NCBI RefSeq assembly: GCF_025153525.1
Contig: NZ_JANZNR010000003.1
Location: forward strand, 1 to 64,000
DNA from: Psychroserpens sp. SPM9
GTDB taxonomy: Bacteria; Bacteroidota; Bacteroidia; Flavobacteriales; Flavobacteriaceae
DNA: 64,000 bases
Direction of reading: 5' to 3'
Numbering within the stretch: the first letter of the stretch is position 1; each line of letters opens with the position of its first letter. A model generated the notes under the pieces. That model had not been told where the DNA came from. It saw nothing but the letters and a program-made list of their open reading frames with translations, and made no database searches. The translations under genes and the position numbers were made by a program. Below are positions 19,221-27,590 of this stretch, in pieces.

Positions 19221-21374
19221 TCAATTCAATTTGAACTTAGAAGTTAACTTTAGCATATCTTCACTAAGCGCAAACAACCAGTACATTTGTTCCCAAATAA
19301 GATGCGCTTCTTTATGAGTGTGAACATTATCTGTTTTCAAAATAGTTTCAGTTGTAAGCCGATGTATTGAGGATTTAAGTTGTTCAGATTCGTTATTTAA
19401 TATTGAAGGCTTGGATTTTAATTGGGGATTTTCAAAATTTATAGTTTTTAATTGCGAACAAACGGCATCCAGATTGTCTTGAATTTTTTCTGAAATTGCT
19501 ATAAATTCTTCCGAAGCATCCGTCGTTTTATGATTTTGTACATAGGCACTCAATGATGCTAAAGATGCTAAAAAGTTGTGATTAATTTCAACAAGTTCGT
19601 AAATCTCATCAATGTGATTTTGTTTCGATTTTGGTTCTTGAGCCATACGTTGAAATGCTGCACTTAAGTTAGACATTTGCAAAAACGCTTCTTTACGGTT
19701 CACTTTTAAACTGGTTGGAATCTTACCTTTTTGCTGTAAATAGGAACTAATGGATTTAAAAAATGCGGTGTTAGCCTTTAAGCCGTCTTTTATATTGTCG
19801 CCAATTTCCATGAACGACCACACAGGTAAAAGCCATCGCATCGCTAAATAGGATAGTGTAGCACCAATAATGGTATCCAGAACTCTAAATTGAATAACCT
19901 TTAAAATATCGGGTTCTAAAATGGCATAAATAAAAATAACACTCAGTGTAACAAAGGTTGAAGTTGCCTTGTAGTTTTTCTGAATCATAGAAAATGCAAT
20001 CACTATGGATAACACTCCTAAAACCCCAAAGACATAAATGTTACTAATAAACAGCACCAAAACACTTGCCAAAACAGCACCAATTAATGTTCCAATAACG
20101 CGGTCTTTAGAACGGGTTTTCGTGAGTCCGTAACTGGGCCGCATAATGATAATTATGGTTAAAATAATCCAATACGGATTTTGTAAATCAAAAAATAAAC
20201 CAATACCATAACCCAGCATTACGGTTATTGCCAAACGCAGTGAATGTTTAAAAATAGTGGATCTAAAGCTCAGGTTTCTAAGGATTAATTTTGGAGTATA
20301 ATCCTGAGTATTTACAAAACGTTTGAGATCATCTGTTGTTATTATTTTTTCTGAACTTAATTCGGGATTACCTAACAACCATTTGATTTTATTAAGCTTT
20401 TCGAACTGCTCTTTTTGGTAATCCAAAAAATTATGAAGCATTAAATACTGCTCGTAATCTTCGGGATGATCTTCATTTTTTAAACTCAAAATATCTTGCT
20501 CTAGATGTTTGAATAATTCATAAAGAACTTTGTTGGACGGAAATTTTTTAGAGTTATTGGTGTGATTTGCAATGGCACGTAATTGAGACGATAATTCAGA
20601 AACTAACTCCTGAAAATTAGTTTTAAATTTAGGATGTGTTTCAAATAACGCATCCATTTTGCTATAGTTTACAGGGTTTGCTATGGCAGTTTCCAGTAGC
20701 TCCACTAACTGGATAAATACCAATAAGCGTTTTCCTAAATAGTTAGACCTTCCCGAACTTTTGCGATAAGAAATTAAAATTTCTCTAAAGGTGTCGTGAT
20801 GCTCGGTGAGCTCAATCTTTAAATTGGTAAGTTGTTCATTTAGTGTTTCTCGAGTTGGTTGCTCACCAAAAAGTTGTTTCCTTGTATCTAGAAAATCTGC
20901 GGTAAGTAAAAAAATGTCATGCAAGGTTTCTTCGCTATAGGCTTTCGGATTTAAATAAAACCAGAGTGTTGACAATCCTAAATACCATAAGCCACCAGCA
21001 CCAATCCAAAGTGCGTATTGGTAGATTTCTAAATTTTCAGAAGTATGAGCAAAACTCAAAACCAAAGCTAATAATCCTGAAAAACTAATCAACGAAGCTC
21101 TAAATCCGTAGATAGAAATAAACGCAATACTAAAGGTGAGTACGCCTAGTAAAGGAAATAAAAAGACATTTGAAACATGAAAATAACCACCAATAAAACT
21201 AATGATAGTAACTAAAAAAGCAGCAATAAGAATCCCAATTTGTTTGTGTTTTAAATTGCCGCTTACGTCACTTGGTGAACACCAAAAAGCACCAAAACAG
21301 AGGGCTAGTCCAATATCTAAATGATTGGTTATAATTCCCAAAATAATAGGAGTCGTAATAGCAATACCTATCAA
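19221..21374 (-). CDS. FUSC-family inner-membrane protein (YccS/YhfK-like)
   Basis: The protein has two membrane blocks, each of about five to six helices, at about residues 1-140 and 370-500 (LRLAITVMLGYGIGLFFDLQNPYWIILTIIIIMRPSYGLTKTR is the start of the second). Cytoplasmic helical regions separate and follow them. The PYWxxLTxxxxxRPxYGxT motif is characteristic of the FUSC family (aromatic acid exporter/YccS-like). The transported substrate is unknown. The coordinate given is a TTG codon. The frame stays open to 21533 and includes residues reading KELLDFLKSTSFSKAILIG, which look like the natural N-terminus of the family, yet no ATG, GTG or TTG precedes them. A consensus promoter box at 21476-21483 suggests that translation begins at a non-standard codon near 21447-21456. 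Confidence 0.85.
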   Translation of the reverse strand: MIGIAITTPIILGIITNHLDIGLALCFGAFWCSPSDVSGNLKHKQIGILIAAFLVTIISFIGGYFHVSNVFLFPLLGVLTFSIAFISIYGFRASLISFSGLLALVLSFAHTSENLEIYQYALWIGAGGLWYLGLSTLWFYLNPKAYSEETLHDIFLLTADFLDTRKQLFGEQPTRETLNEQLTNLKIELTEHHDTFREILISYRKSSGRSNYLGKRLLVFIQLVELLETAIANPVNYSKMDALFETHPKFKTNFQELVSELSSQLRAIANHTNNSKKFPSNKVLYELFKHLEQDILSLKNEDHPEDYEQYLMLHNFLDYQKEQFEKLNKIKWLLGNPELSSEKIITTDDLKRFVNTQDYTPKLILRNLSFRSTIFKHSLRLAITVMLGYGIGLFFDLQNPYWIILTIIIIMRPSYGLTKTRSKDRVIGTLIGAVLASVLVLFISNIYVFGVLGVLSIVIAFSMIQKNYKATSTFVTLSVIFIYAILEPDILKVIQFRVLDTIIGATLSYLAMRWLLPVWSFMEIGDNIKDGLKANTAFFKSISSYLQQKGKIPTSLKVNRKEAFLQMSNLSAAFQRMAQEPKSKQNHIDEIYELVEINHNFLASLASLSAYVQNHKTTDASEEFIAISEKIQDNLDAVCSQLKTINFENPQLKSKPSILNNESEQLKSSIHRLTTETILKTDNVHTHKEAHLIWEQMYWLFALSEDMLKLTSKFKLN

Positions 21375-21475
21375 AATGGCTTTTGAAAAGCTGGTGCTTT
21401 TAAGAAAATCTAATAGTTCCTTGAAGTTATTTGAGGTGATTTTTATAATGGAAATTATGGTTTTTATATTTAATA

Positions 21476-21483
21476 CAAAGATA
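21476..21483 (-). promoter_or_regulatory. Candidate -7 promoter box (TATCTTTG) for the FUSC gene
   Basis: The minus strand reads TATCTTTG, an exact TAnnTTTG match. Transcription would start near 21469. This places the translation start downstream of that point and leaves only 20-30 nt of leader if the conserved N-terminal residues are translated. Confidence 0.45.
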
Positions 21484-21746
21484 CGATTAGAATTGCGAAG
21501 CCACTTAAATTGATGCCCAACATTTGGCAGATTCTATTAAATAAATTAGTGATATTTTAATTTTAACGTTAATGACTTTTAATTTTAAATTATAGACTTA
21601 TATTTAAAAACAAACTCAGAGAAGTGATATCGAGTATTGGCTTTACACCATCTAAATATGTCTGAAAGCAGCATCACGATATGATATTTTGTTCAGATTA
21701 TATATGGGAAGCATGAGATTAGAAATTAATAGCGAACAACTTGCAG

Positions 21747-22838
21747 ATGAATAAAACAGAACAGGCATTAAAGGAACGCATCAAAGAGTTAACCTGTCTT
21801 TATGAGGTCTCATCCATTATTGGAAATGCTAACTTAGAATTGATAGAAGACACACTGCAAGCCATTGCATTCAGTTTAAAAAAGGCATTTCAATATCCTG
21901 AAAAAACGGTGATTAGATTCCATGTGGAATCATTTACAGTTGCTAGCGATAACCAACTTAAAAATGCTTTAAGAATTAAAGCTAATGTCAATATTTTTAA
22001 TAAGATTAAAGGCGAATTAATTGCTGAATTAAATAATACAGATTCTCATGACATCAATTTTTTAAAAGAAGAACAATTGCTTTTAGATAATGTTGCTTTA
22101 AAAGTTGGTAGCTTAATGGAACGTATCGAAATTCAGAAAAATGAAACTTCCTTAAAACGCCAAATGGAACATGCTGACCGACTTGGTATTTTGGGTGAAA
22201 TAACCGCAGGAATTGCACACGAACTCAATACACCTTTAGCTAATATCTTAGGGTTTGCAGAATTACTTAAAAGCGACGTAGAGGCTAACGATAAATTGTC
22301 AAGTGATGTAGATAAAATCATTAGCAATGCTATTTTTTCTAGAGAAGTGGTTAAAAAACTCATGTTTTTTGCTTGTGAAATGCCACAAGAAATGAAGCAG
22401 ATTAATCTTGTGCCGCAAATTAAGAGTGCCATACATTTATTAGATGCTACGTTTAAAAAAGAAGGCTTAAAATATAGTATTAAAATTGAAGCTGAAGAAC
22501 TTTGGTTAAAAGCAGATCCCATTCAGATTACACAAATTATTTTTAACCTACTCATTAATGCCATTTACTTTTCACCAAAGGATGGCTTAATAACGGTTGA
22601 AGCCTATAAACGAAAGACAGATGTGGTTCTTAAAATTTCTGATGAAGGACAAGGCTTTAAACCTGAAGATTTAGATAAAATATTTCAACCTTTTTTTACT
22701 ACCAAGCCCACTGGAGACGGTTCAGGTTTAGGATTGAGTGTTGTTCATGGGATAGTAACGTCTCATAAAGGCACAATTACTGCAAAAAATAACACTAAAA
22801 AAGGTGCTATATTTACAATAACACTTCCTAAAGATTAA
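21747..22838 (+). CDS. NtrB-like sensor histidine kinase
   Basis: The ATG at 21747 is preferred over the TTG 6 bp upstream. The 363-residue protein has no transmembrane helix and is soluble. An N-terminal sensory region of about 125 residues (KELTCLYEVSSIIG, GAF-like in helix content) precedes the kinase core. The H-box is GEITAGIAHELNTPLANI (His near residue 158), the N-box is IIFNLLINAIYFSP, G1 is ISDEGQGF, the F-box is IFQPFFTTKP, and G2 is GDGSGLGLSVVHG. These are typical of the NtrB-type kinases that partner sigma-54 activators. The cognate regulator begins 8 bp downstream. The signal sensed cannot be read from the sequence. Confidence 0.93.
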   Translation: MNKTEQALKERIKELTCLYEVSSIIGNANLELIEDTLQAIAFSLKKAFQYPEKTVIRFHVESFTVASDNQLKNALRIKANVNIFNKIKGELIAELNNTDSHDINFLKEEQLLLDNVALKVGSLMERIEIQKNETSLKRQMEHADRLGILGEITAGIAHELNTPLANILGFAELLKSDVEANDKLSSDVDKIISNAIFSREVVKKLMFFACEMPQEMKQINLVPQIKSAIHLLDATFKKEGLKYSIKIEAEELWLKADPIQITQIIFNLLINAIYFSPKDGLITVEAYKRKTDVVLKISDEGQGFKPEDLDKIFQPFFTTKPTGDGSGLGLSVVHGIVTSHKGTITAKNNTKKGAIFTITLPKD

Positions 22839-22846
22839 ATTAAGCT

Positions 22847-24175
22847 ATGGCATTACGCAAAGAAAATATACTTATTGTTGATGATGATGTCAATATTCTT
22901 GAGCTCTTACAGCGTCATTTACAATCCTGGAATTATCATGTTTTTAAGGCCATTTCGGTAAAAGAAGCGGTCGTTATTTTGCGAGATACGAAGATTGATT
23001 TGTTGATTACAGATTTAAAAATGCCAGAAGTTGATGGTTTTGAGCTTATAAAATTTGTATCCGAACACTATCCTAAGCTTCCTAAGTTAGTGGTAACGGG
23101 TTATCCGTCTGTTCAAGACTCTTTAGCTGTAATTAAATCGGGTGTGGTTGATTATTTGACCAAACCCTTTACTAAAGCCGAGTTAAAGTTGGCGTTAGAT
23201 AACACCTTAATTACTTCCGAAGATACAGCACAGCAACAAAAAGATACTTCTGAAAAGCGTCAGACCACTTACGGAGAAATTATTGGAAATTCGGATAAAA
23301 TAAACGAGGTCGTTCAAATTATTGAACGCGTTAAAGATAATAAAGCAACCATTTTTATAACAGGCGAAAGTGGTACAGGAAAAGAGTTGGTAGCTCGTGC
23401 CATTCACTATGAAGGTAAGTTTTCTAGAGCCCCTTTTATTGCTGTAAATTGTGGTGCTATTCCTGAAAATCTTTTAGAAGCCGAGTTGTTTGGGTATTTA
23501 AAAGGCGCTTTTACGGGAGCGGAAACAAACAGAGAAGGTTTTTTTCAAGCAGCCAATGGTGGTACGATTTTCTTAGACGAAATTGGCAATGCTTCCTTAG
23601 CGGTTCAATCTCGGTTATTACGTGTGCTGCAAGAAAAAGAAGTGGTTAAAGTTGGTGCCACTAAAGCCGAAAAGATTGATGTTCGGATTATAGCAGCTAC
23701 CAATAGCGATTTACGTGACTTGATAAAAAAGCAAGCGTTTCGAGAAGACTTGTTTTACCGGCTGACTGTTGTAGAAATTAATGTGGCACCTTTACGGGAA
23801 CGAAAAGATGATATTCCATTGTTAGTAGATAAATTTCTATTTAAATATGGTCTAGAGTATAAAGATCGCTTTATAAAAATAACGCCTGACGCTTTAGCTG
23901 TTTTACAACGGTATGACTGGCCCGGAAATATCAGAGAGTTAGAAAATATCATTCAGCGCGCAGTGATTATGTGTGACAAAAGCATTGGTCTAACCCAACT
24001 ACCTGAGCACTTAAAACATACGATCGCTTTTTCTACGGAATCGTTAGTGCCACTTAAGGTGATAGAAAAGCAATATATTGAAAAAGTATTGCGAGCTACT
24101 GGAAATAATAAAACAAAAGCAGCAAAAATTCTTCAAATTGACCGAAAAACCATTCGGCAAAAACTTTCAGAATAA
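22847..24175 (+). CDS. NtrC-family sigma-54-dependent response regulator
   Basis: The 442-residue protein contains all three modules of the family. The receiver domain has acidic residues IVDDD and phosphoacceptor Asp56 in ITDLKMP. The AAA+ domain has Walker A GESGTGKE at 173-180, the sigma-54 contact loop GAFTGA at 220-225 and Walker B GGTIFLDEIG at 238-247. A Fis-type HTH occupies the C-terminus (KVLRATGNNKTKAAKILQIDRKTIRQKL). The intact GAFTGA loop predicts that it opens sigma-54 promoters. It is co-transcribed with the kinase at 21747. The next gene cluster begins with an almost ideal -24/-12 promoter 136 bp after its stop, which is the obvious local target. Confidence 0.96.
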   Translation: MALRKENILIVDDDVNILELLQRHLQSWNYHVFKAISVKEAVVILRDTKIDLLITDLKMPEVDGFELIKFVSEHYPKLPKLVVTGYPSVQDSLAVIKSGVVDYLTKPFTKAELKLALDNTLITSEDTAQQQKDTSEKRQTTYGEIIGNSDKINEVVQIIERVKDNKATIFITGESGTGKELVARAIHYEGKFSRAPFIAVNCGAIPENLLEAELFGYLKGAFTGAETNREGFFQAANGGTIFLDEIGNASLAVQSRLLRVLQEKEVVKVGATKAEKIDVRIIAATNSDLRDLIKKQAFREDLFYRLTVVEINVAPLRERKDDIPLLVDKFLFKYGLEYKDRFIKITPDALAVLQRYDWPGNIRELENIIQRAVIMCDKSIGLTQLPEHLKHTIAFSTESLVPLKVIEKQYIEKVLRATGNNKTKAAKILQIDRKTIRQKLSE

Positions 24176-24191
24176 ACGTATTCTACTGAGA

Positions 24192-24217
24192 CATTTTTAC
24201 CCAATTGGGGAATAATG
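24192..24217 (+). promoter_or_regulatory. Palindrome, candidate activator-binding (UAS) site
   Basis: The dyad CATT-N4-CCCAATTGGG-N4-AATG has a perfect 10-bp centre and matching outer arms. It lies about 100 bp upstream of the sigma-54 promoter at 24311, the usual distance for an NtrC-family enhancer, and just after the activator gene. Confidence 0.5.
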
Positions 24218-24310
24218 TACCGTTATACTATTTAATTTAAATTCATATAAAACGCTTTAAACCTATATAAATAAAGGGTTTGGGCTTTGGTATTGTTATG
24301 AATGATTGTT

Positions 24311-24327
24311 TTGGCATTGCTATTGCC
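24311..24327 (+). promoter_or_regulatory. rpoN-dependent promoter: Sigma-54 (-24/-12) promoter
   Basis: The sequence TTGGCATTGCTATTGCC carries the invariant GG (24313-24314) and GC (24325-24326) exactly 10 nt apart within TGGCA-N7-TGC. It is close to the RpoN consensus. Transcription would begin near 24338, about 24 nt before the ATG of the Cys4 microprotein. The adjacent NtrC-like activator supports its function. Confidence 0.75.
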
Positions 24328-24361
24328 TTATCATGAGTGAATAACATTAATACGTTTTAAT

Positions 24362-24541
24362 ATGAATCACTTTAATATTTGTCCGAGTTGCATGCACCGC
24401 AATTCTTGTGTGTTAACAGCACAAAAGGACAAAGTTTGGTCCTGTAGTGAGTTTGATGAAGAAACACCACCAGATCCATACCATTTTGAGACGAAGCAAA
24501 GCTCAGATCAACACAAAGAAGAAATTTTACAATTAGTTTAA
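24362..24541 (+). CDS. Small four-cysteine protein (59 aa), probable metal-binding
   Basis: The frame runs from ATG to TAA and encodes MNHFNICPSCMHRNSCVLT followed by WSCSEFDEE. The cysteines have spacing CxxC-x5-C-x11-C at residues 7, 10, 16 and 28, which suggests a zinc ribbon or an iron-sulfur/zinc knuckle. The remainder is acidic and polar, with no signal peptide. It is the first gene after the sigma-54 promoter and precedes glutamate dehydrogenase. I do not recognise a named family. Its position and the ordered cysteines make it very likely real. Confidence 0.7.
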   Translation: MNHFNICPSCMHRNSCVLTAQKDKVWSCSEFDEETPPDPYHFETKQSSDQHKEEILQLV

Positions 24542-24559
24542 TCATTACCACATATAATT

Positions 24560-24697
24560 ATGATTTTTAAATCCATACTATCAACAGTAACGTGTCAAAG
24601 TTCAATAGGCAAAAAGTCTAATGCCAAAGCAGCAAGACAAAGGTATTTAAGTGAGAAATATCACGAAAGATCAATCATTAACCGATATTTTAAATAG
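24560..24697 (+). CDS. Possible small basic protein (45 aa)
   Basis: The ATG is 18 bp after the Cys4 gene stop. The product is short and basic (KKSNAKAARQRYLSEKYHERS) and ends at a TAG. After that stop the same frame remains open for another 47 codons, so a read-through or a nonsense-split gene is conceivable. It overlaps the next candidate ORF in a different frame, and only one of the two may be real. Confidence 0.35.
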   Translation: MIFKSILSTVTCQSSIGKKSNAKAARQRYLSEKYHERSIINRYFK

Positions 24698-24896
24698 CAC
24701 CCAAATAATCTACGAAGCACTCAATTATATAAAGAGTCTTTACGTGAAAAAGCAACAAACAACTATGAATTTAAAAACAATTTTAAACCAATTAACCATT
24801 CGAAGCATTTTAAAAGGGCAACTAAGATTAGTGCCTGTTAAAACAAGTCTGTATCGATTTTTAACCCGAGAACAATATCTAAAATACAAACAATAA
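24651..24896 (+). CDS. Possible small protein upstream of gdhA (81 aa from GTG, or 44 aa from ATG at 24765)
   Basis: The frame opens with GTG at 24651. An internal ATG at 24765 would give a 44-residue basic peptide (MNLKTILNQLTIRSILKG...) ending 16 bp before glutamate dehydrogenase. No domain is recognisable. It overlaps the 45-residue candidate in another frame, so I regard the shorter form as the more plausible, but with little support. Confidence 0.3.
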   Translation: MRNITKDQSLTDILNSTQIIYEALNYIKSLYVKKQQTTMNLKTILNQLTIRSILKGQLRLVPVKTSLYRFLTREQYLKYKQ

Positions 24897-24912
24897 TTAG
24901 AAACTATTATAA

Positions 24913-26217
24913 ATGGCAACTTTAACAGCAGAATATAAAAAGAGCGTCAAAAAAGTACCTGTAAAAGGTATGATGGATAACGTGATGGAGCAGTTTAACA
25001 GTGCTGCAGATCAAATTAATTTACATCCTAACATCAAAAAAATATTAAGCATTACCAATAATGAAATCATTGTCAATTTTCCAGTTAAAATGGATAATGG
25101 TGACGTAGAAATTTTTAGAGGTTACAGAGTACAGCACAATAATGCTTTAGGGCCTTATAAAGGCGGATTGCGTTATCATCCAACAGTAGATATTGATGCG
25201 GCAAGAGCTTTAGCAATGTGGATGACCTGGAAAACATCTTTGGCAGGATTGCCTTATGGTGGAGGTAAAGGTGGTATTCAATTAGATCCGTCGAAATACT
25301 CTCAAGGCGAGTTAGAGCGTATCACCAGACGTTTTACGTTTGCCTTGGCTGATAATATTGGTCCAGAACACGATATTCCAGCTCCAGATGTAAATACCAA
25401 CAGTCAGACTATGGCATGGATGGCCGATACGTACATGAGTACTCGTCCGCCAGCAGAGCGTACAGCCAATCAGCATGTTGTAACAGGCAAGCCTGATGGG
25501 AGTGGCGGCTTAGAAGGTCGTGATCGTGCCACGGGATTTGGTGTGTATTTAACCATCAAATTCTGGGCAGAAAAGAATAATATAAAATTGAATGGCAAAA
25601 AATATATCGTTCAAGGCTTCGGAAATGTAGGGTATTGGGCATCCTATTTCTTAGAGCAAGATGGTGCCAAATTGGTAGCTGTTCAAGATGCTTCAGGAAG
25701 TATCGAAAACCAAAAGGGGATAAGTGTAGCAGATTTGTTCGCCTATACCAAAGCTCATAAAGGGAGTCTGTTGGGCTTTCCGAATGCTAAGGTATTAGAT
25801 AACGACGATTTTTTTGCTACAGATTGCGATATCTGTATTCCAGCAGCTTTAGGTAATCAGATTACTGCTGAAAATGCTTATCAAATTAAAGCAAGTCTTA
25901 TTGCTGAAGGTGCTAACGGACCAACCAATGTTGAAGGAGAGAATATGCTTTTAGAGCGAGGTATTACCATAATACCAGACATTTTATGCAATTCGGGAGG
26001 TGTTATTGGTAGTTATTTTGAATGGCTGCAAAACCGAAATGGAGAATTATGGCAATTGGATGAGGTTATGGTTAAACTCGAAAAGAAACTAAAAGAATCT
26101 TTTGAGAACGTCTATAAATACGCTGAAGATAAAGCCATGGATATGCGAACGGCTGCCTATTGCATTGCCATAGAACGCATCGAGAAAGCCTATGTGCAAA
26201 GAGGGATATTTCCATAA
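24913..26217 (+). CDS. gdhA: Glutamate dehydrogenase (Glu/Leu/Phe/Val dehydrogenase family)
   Basis: The 434-residue protein has the usual length for a hexameric bacterial glutamate dehydrogenase. The N-terminal dimerisation/substrate domain contains GGLRYHP, WKTSLAGLPYGGGKGGI with the catalytic Lys near 119, and the catalytic Asp in PAPDV near 159. The C-terminal Rossmann domain carries the GFGNVG nucleotide motif. It interconverts glutamate and 2-oxoglutarate plus ammonium in the cytoplasm. Cofactor preference cannot be settled by eye. Its placement behind a sigma-54 promoter and an NtrBC-like pair fits nitrogen or energy-stress control, although Bacteroidota sigma-54 regulons are not confined to nitrogen. 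Confidence 0.96.
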   Translation: MATLTAEYKKSVKKVPVKGMMDNVMEQFNSAADQINLHPNIKKILSITNNEIIVNFPVKMDNGDVEIFRGYRVQHNNALGPYKGGLRYHPTVDIDAARALAMWMTWKTSLAGLPYGGGKGGIQLDPSKYSQGELERITRRFTFALADNIGPEHDIPAPDVNTNSQTMAWMADTYMSTRPPAERTANQHVVTGKPDGSGGLEGRDRATGFGVYLTIKFWAEKNNIKLNGKKYIVQGFGNVGYWASYFLEQDGAKLVAVQDASGSIENQKGISVADLFAYTKAHKGSLLGFPNAKVLDNDDFFATDCDICIPAALGNQITAENAYQIKASLIAEGANGPTNVEGENMLLERGITIIPDILCNSGGVIGSYFEWLQNRNGELWQLDEVMVKLEKKLKESFENVYKYAEDKAMDMRTAAYCIAIERIEKAYVQRGIFP

Positions 26218-26239
26218 AACATTTTAAAAACGACTCACA

Positions 26240-26659
26240 ATGAAATACGGAAGTTTAATATTAGAAAAGAAAGAGTATGTCTATCTAAAGCGAATACTGA
26301 ATATATCAGGTTATGCAAAAGACCAGAAAATTCAACAATGTTTAGTAACCTTATCTGAAGAGCTAAAAATGGCTCTAATTGTAGATGAAGAGGAAGTTCC
26401 AGCTGATATTATTCGATTTAATAGTATCGTCACATTGGTATTAGAGAATGGTGTAGAAAAACAGCTGCAGGTTGTCATTCCTACAGATAGAGATGTAAAT
26501 CAGAATAAAATTTCTGTCCTTACTCCAATGGGATCAGCGTTAATTGGGTATTCAAAAGATGATACGATTTTATGGGATTTTCCAACAGGAAAACAATTGA
26601 TAAAAATTATTGATGTGGTTCAAGAAGAAACCTTCAATGGTATTGATTTAGTAATTTAA
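26240..26659 (+). CDS. GreA/GreB-family C-terminal-domain protein (Rnk-like)
   Basis: The 139-residue protein has a short N-terminal helical part. Its C-terminal FKBP-like GreA/GreB domain spans about residues 50-135 (VLENGVEKQLQVVIPTDRDVNQNKISVLTPMGSALIG ... LWDFPTGKQLIKIIDV). It lacks the long coiled-coil N-terminal domain needed to reach the polymerase secondary channel like true GreA, and so resembles Rnk, an RNA-polymerase-binding regulator. It begins 22 bp after gdhA and is part of the same run of genes. Confidence 0.85.
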   Translation: MKYGSLILEKKEYVYLKRILNISGYAKDQKIQQCLVTLSEELKMALIVDEEEVPADIIRFNSIVTLVLENGVEKQLQVVIPTDRDVNQNKISVLTPMGSALIGYSKDDTILWDFPTGKQLIKIIDVVQEETFNGIDLVI

Positions 26660-26670
26660 AATTTACAGCT

Positions 26671-27096
26671 ATGACAACTTTAAATACAGAAATATACAAC
26701 CATGATTCTAATGTTGATGTGACTCATAAAATTAATACAATGGAACTGGATAATTGGATCAATCACTTAAGGTATATAAAAAAGGAATTGATTAATCTGG
26801 TTGGAGTATGTAGTGAAGATCTAAAAGATAAATTAGATGATGACCATGTTTTAGAGCGTTTTCAAAAAAAGGAAATTGAAAACGAAACCTTATTAAATGC
26901 TCTTCTAAAATACGCAAATTCCAGGTCTAATATCGCAGAATGTGAAGACACGCAATGCGATATGATTTACATTACCGAGCATGAAAGTTACCGAAGAAGT
27001 TATCTGTATCATTTAGATAAATACCGAAGACTCAAGGATGAATTTTTTAGTAAAGTACAAGGTCAGTTTAGGCTTTTAAATTTTAGCAATCAGTAG
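26671..27096 (+). CDS. Unknown helical protein (141 aa), paralogue of the next gene
   Basis: No named family is recognised. The product is predominantly helical and charged, without signal or membrane segments. Segments reading MELDNWINHLRYIKKELINL near the N-terminus and YRRSYLYHLDKYRRLKDEFFSKVQ near the C-terminus match corresponding segments of the 128-residue protein encoded 3 bp downstream, so the two look like an old tandem duplication. It starts 11 bp after the Rnk-like gene and is probably co-transcribed from the sigma-54 promoter. Confidence 0.75.
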   Translation: MTTLNTEIYNHDSNVDVTHKINTMELDNWINHLRYIKKELINLVGVCSEDLKDKLDDDHVLERFQKKEIENETLLNALLKYANSRSNIAECEDTQCDMIYITEHESYRRSYLYHLDKYRRLKDEFFSKVQGQFRLLNFSNQ

Positions 27097-27099
27097 CAT

Positions 27100-27486
27100 T
27101 TGACTTCCATTTCAAGGTATAAAATAGATGAGCATAGACGGCTGTGCATAAAAAAAGATTTAAACGAATTGATGACATGGATTCATACGTTGGAATCTTT
27201 CAATACTGAATTGGATCACTTGTCTGTAATAGAAAAACAACTGGTGAAGAATACTGCGGTTTTGAACGACATTCAAAACATTCGTAGAAAAAATGTTTTA
27301 AGTATGGCAAACTTATGTAAATACGAGCAAGAGCTTAAAACAGAATATGAGTACGGACAAGTTGAATATGGTTTTAATCGCTTAAAAGTTCATGAGCAAA
27401 AACGTGAACATTATTTAAAACTTATTGAGGCATACACGAGTTTTAAGAACCAATTTTATTTGCTAGTTAGAAAGTATAAAAGATAG
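27100..27486 (+). CDS. Unknown helical protein (128 aa), paralogue of the preceding gene
   Basis: The best start is a TTG at 27100, 3 bp after the preceding stop; the next in-frame ATG would delete about 25 residues. The protein is rich in Lys, Glu and Leu and likely coiled-coil. It contains LMTWIHTLESFNTELDHL and EHYLKLIEAYTSFKNQFYLLV, which align with equivalent segments of the 141-residue neighbour. There is no signal peptide and no recognisable catalytic motif. The tandem arrangement suggests a heteromeric pair acting with the gdhA/Rnk-like genes. Function is unknown. Confidence 0.7.
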   Translation: MTSISRYKIDEHRRLCIKKDLNELMTWIHTLESFNTELDHLSVIEKQLVKNTAVLNDIQNIRRKNVLSMANLCKYEQELKTEYEYGQVEYGFNRLKVHEQKREHYLKLIEAYTSFKNQFYLLVRKYKR

Positions 27487-27590
27487 GAAACACAAATAAA
27501 AAAATTATGATTTGATACTGTTTAAAAGGCTTAAGAAGCCTGATTGATTAATAGTACAATAATGTTATCTTGGTTTTTTTTATGTGTTAT

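Noticed and set aside
21640-21675. Sigma-54-like TTGGCTTTACACCATC before the NtrB-like gene
   Set aside because: The GG is followed at 10 nt by TC rather than GC, so the -12 element is missing.
27560-27590. Second sigma-54 promoter upstream of the universal stress gene (CTTGG followed by a T-run)
   Set aside because: A GG is present but there is no GC at the required 10-nt spacing.
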